Shown here piece by piece: positions 63,019 through 64,000 of a stretch of DNA of 64,000 nucleotides; positions within the stretch are counted from its first letter, which is position 1, and every line of letters begins with the position of its first letter. Under the pieces are notes generated by a model that saw only the letters and a list, made by a program, of their open reading frames with translations, was not told the origin of the DNA and ran no database searches. This DNA is from Dyadobacter sp. SG02 (GTDB taxonomy: Bacteria > Bacteroidota > Bacteroidia > Cytophagales > Spirosomataceae): positions 310,001 through 374,000 of the forward strand of contig NZ_FNYL01000008.1 of the NCBI RefSeq assembly GCF_900109045.1, written 5' to 3'. Both the position numbers and the translations under genes were made by a program.

Positions 63019-64000
63019 TTAGATTTGGCGGCAACTTTCTACTTCCCTTACAAAGTTGTCGCGATATTTTGTAATCGTGAAATTTTGGAAAACATGCTCC
63101 CGTCCACGTTCGGCTATGCCCGTGTACAGGGAACGATCATTGAGTAACCTTTCCAGTTGAACGGCAAGACTATGCTCGTCGGACCGGAACAGCAGGCCTG
63201 TCTGCTCGTGCCGGACGATCTCGCTGGTACCGGCCGAATCGAAAGCTACCACCGGGACACCATACATCATCCCTTCGATGGTTACGCGCCCCAGCGCCTC
63301 GTTGGGCGAGCACATGAGCAGCACGTCGAGGCGGCGGTAAATGCTTTGAATGTCTTTGGTAAACCCCGTGAACTGAATATGTTCGCCTATTCCCTGCTCC
63401 TTTATATAGGCTGCAATTTCCTCATAATAAGTTGGATCGCCAATTTCGCCTACAATTTCCAATTTTATGGCAACGCCTTTTTTAACGAGTGCATTCACCG
63501 CTTTTACGGCTGTCATCTGGCCTTTGGCTGGGTCGATGATGCCTACGATGCCCGTCAAAGGCGTTTCTCCCGGCGTGCGGGCGGGGTTCGCCGGAAGTTC
63601 ATCAACGAGCCCGTTGTAGATTACCACGTGCGGCGCGGTAACGCCCGCTTCGATAACCCTTTTTTGGGCAATGCTTTTTGAAATGCAAATAATGCGTGCC
63701 GCTTTGTTGGCAAAAAACCGGAACGACGATTTACCAAAGTTGTATTTTAAATGGTAATCCTCGTATACGAACTCGCGGATATGCCACAGGTGCTTGCGGC
63801 CCGAAAAGAGCGCAACGAGCGCACCGAAGAAGATCACCGACGAGTTGGTGTGAATCAGGTCGATTCGCCTTCTGATAACCAGTGACGCAATGTACAATGC
63901 AGTCAGGATATTGAATATGAACCTCTTAATGCTGTGAAACCATTGCGGGTTTCGTGGGATTTTATGGATGTCGTTGGCAAATGTAACGACCTTGTACTCA
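63019..64000 (-). CDS. GT4-type glycosyltransferase, 5' end outside the window
   Basis: The frame stays open to the right edge (EYKVVTFANDIHKIPRNPQW is at the very edge), so at least 327 residues are present and the start lies outside. An internal TTG at 63897 is not the real start. Landmarks are RIDLIHTNSSVIFFGALVAL, GIVGIIDPAKGQMTAVKAVN, KLEIVGEIGDPTYYEEI, MCSPNEALGRVTIEGMMYGV and VPVVAFDSAGTSEIV. It is the first gene of the visible operon, three bases upstream of the GT2 gene. Confidence 0.92.
   Translation of the reverse strand, partial: EYKVVTFANDIHKIPRNPQWFHSIKRFIFNILTALYIASLVIRRRIDLIHTNSSVIFFGALVALFSGRKHLWHIREFVYEDYHLKYNFGKSSFRFFANKAARIICISKSIAQKRVIEAGVTAPHVVIYNGLVDELPANPARTPGETPLTGIVGIIDPAKGQMTAVKAVNALVKKGVAIKLEIVGEIGDPTYYEEIAAYIKEQGIGEHIQFTGFTKDIQSIYRRLDVLLMCSPNEALGRVTIEGMMYGVPVVAFDSAGTSEIVRHEQTGLLFRSDEHSLAVQLERLLNDRSLYTGIAERGREHVFQNFTITKYRDNFVREVESCRQI

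Noticed and set aside
1..64000. CRISPR array, rRNA or tmRNA genes
   Set aside because: Looked for regularly spaced repeats and conserved RNA segments; none seen.

Overview
The window looks like a chromosomal segment of a Bacteroidota bacterium, most likely a Cytophagales/Dyadobacter-type organism. This is inferred from promoters of the TTTG-N19/21-TAnnTTTG type, three tandem Wzi-family barrel proteins, a 450-residue trigger factor, IS3/IS407-type and ISAon1-like insertion sequences, and a Bacteroidota-style mobilizable element. No species-level claim can be made from the sequence alone.

Layout. 1-18.6 kb is ordinary core chromosome: a Tat-signal protein (partial), a PfkB-type kinase, an SDR protein, clpX, clpP, an XRE regulator, trigger factor, tRNA-Leu(TAG), a bifunctional RelA/SpoT, a Fur-family regulator, purA, a SNF2 helicase, and a small accessory group (PEP-mutase/isocitrate-lyase-like protein, two AraC regulators, an FAD monooxygenase). 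Many of these genes end in clear stem-loop terminators.

18.7-37.5 kb is a patchy, partly AT-rich surface-polysaccharide island. It holds an acyltransferase-3 protein, an HTTM-like membrane protein, broken genes meeting at a rearrangement scar, an orphan polysaccharide polymerase closely resembling the one at 61-62 kb, a decayed IS407-type element, a beta-helix protein, two GH29-like multidomain proteins, an SGNH/MBOAT O-acylation pair, a small lipoprotein and an intact IS3-family element. About 1.3 kb (21.9-23.2 kb) holds only remnants.

37.5-45.9 kb is a mobilizable element: MobC, relaxase, a decayed AbiEi/AbiEii-type toxin-antitoxin pair, a divergent XRE/HEPN pair, a strongly structured non-coding segment, ArdA, a small helical protein and a large serine recombinase whose reading frame runs antisense into tRNA-Leu(TAA). 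The tRNA remains intact. Its left end cannot be fixed here.

45.9-52.8 kb returns to core genes: tRNA-Leu(TAA), tRNA-Gly(GCC), TerC, a 1332-residue DUF4011/SF1 helicase, a DUF1080 protein and a HIT protein. 52.8-64 kb is a leftward exopolysaccharide/capsule locus: three Wzi paralogs, an initiating sugar transferase, three GT4 glycosyltransferases, one GT2 and a Wzy-like polymerase, continuing past the right edge. The 19-36 kb island probably supplies polymer-modifying functions (acylation, glycan cleavage) to a polymer of this kind, but that link is inference.
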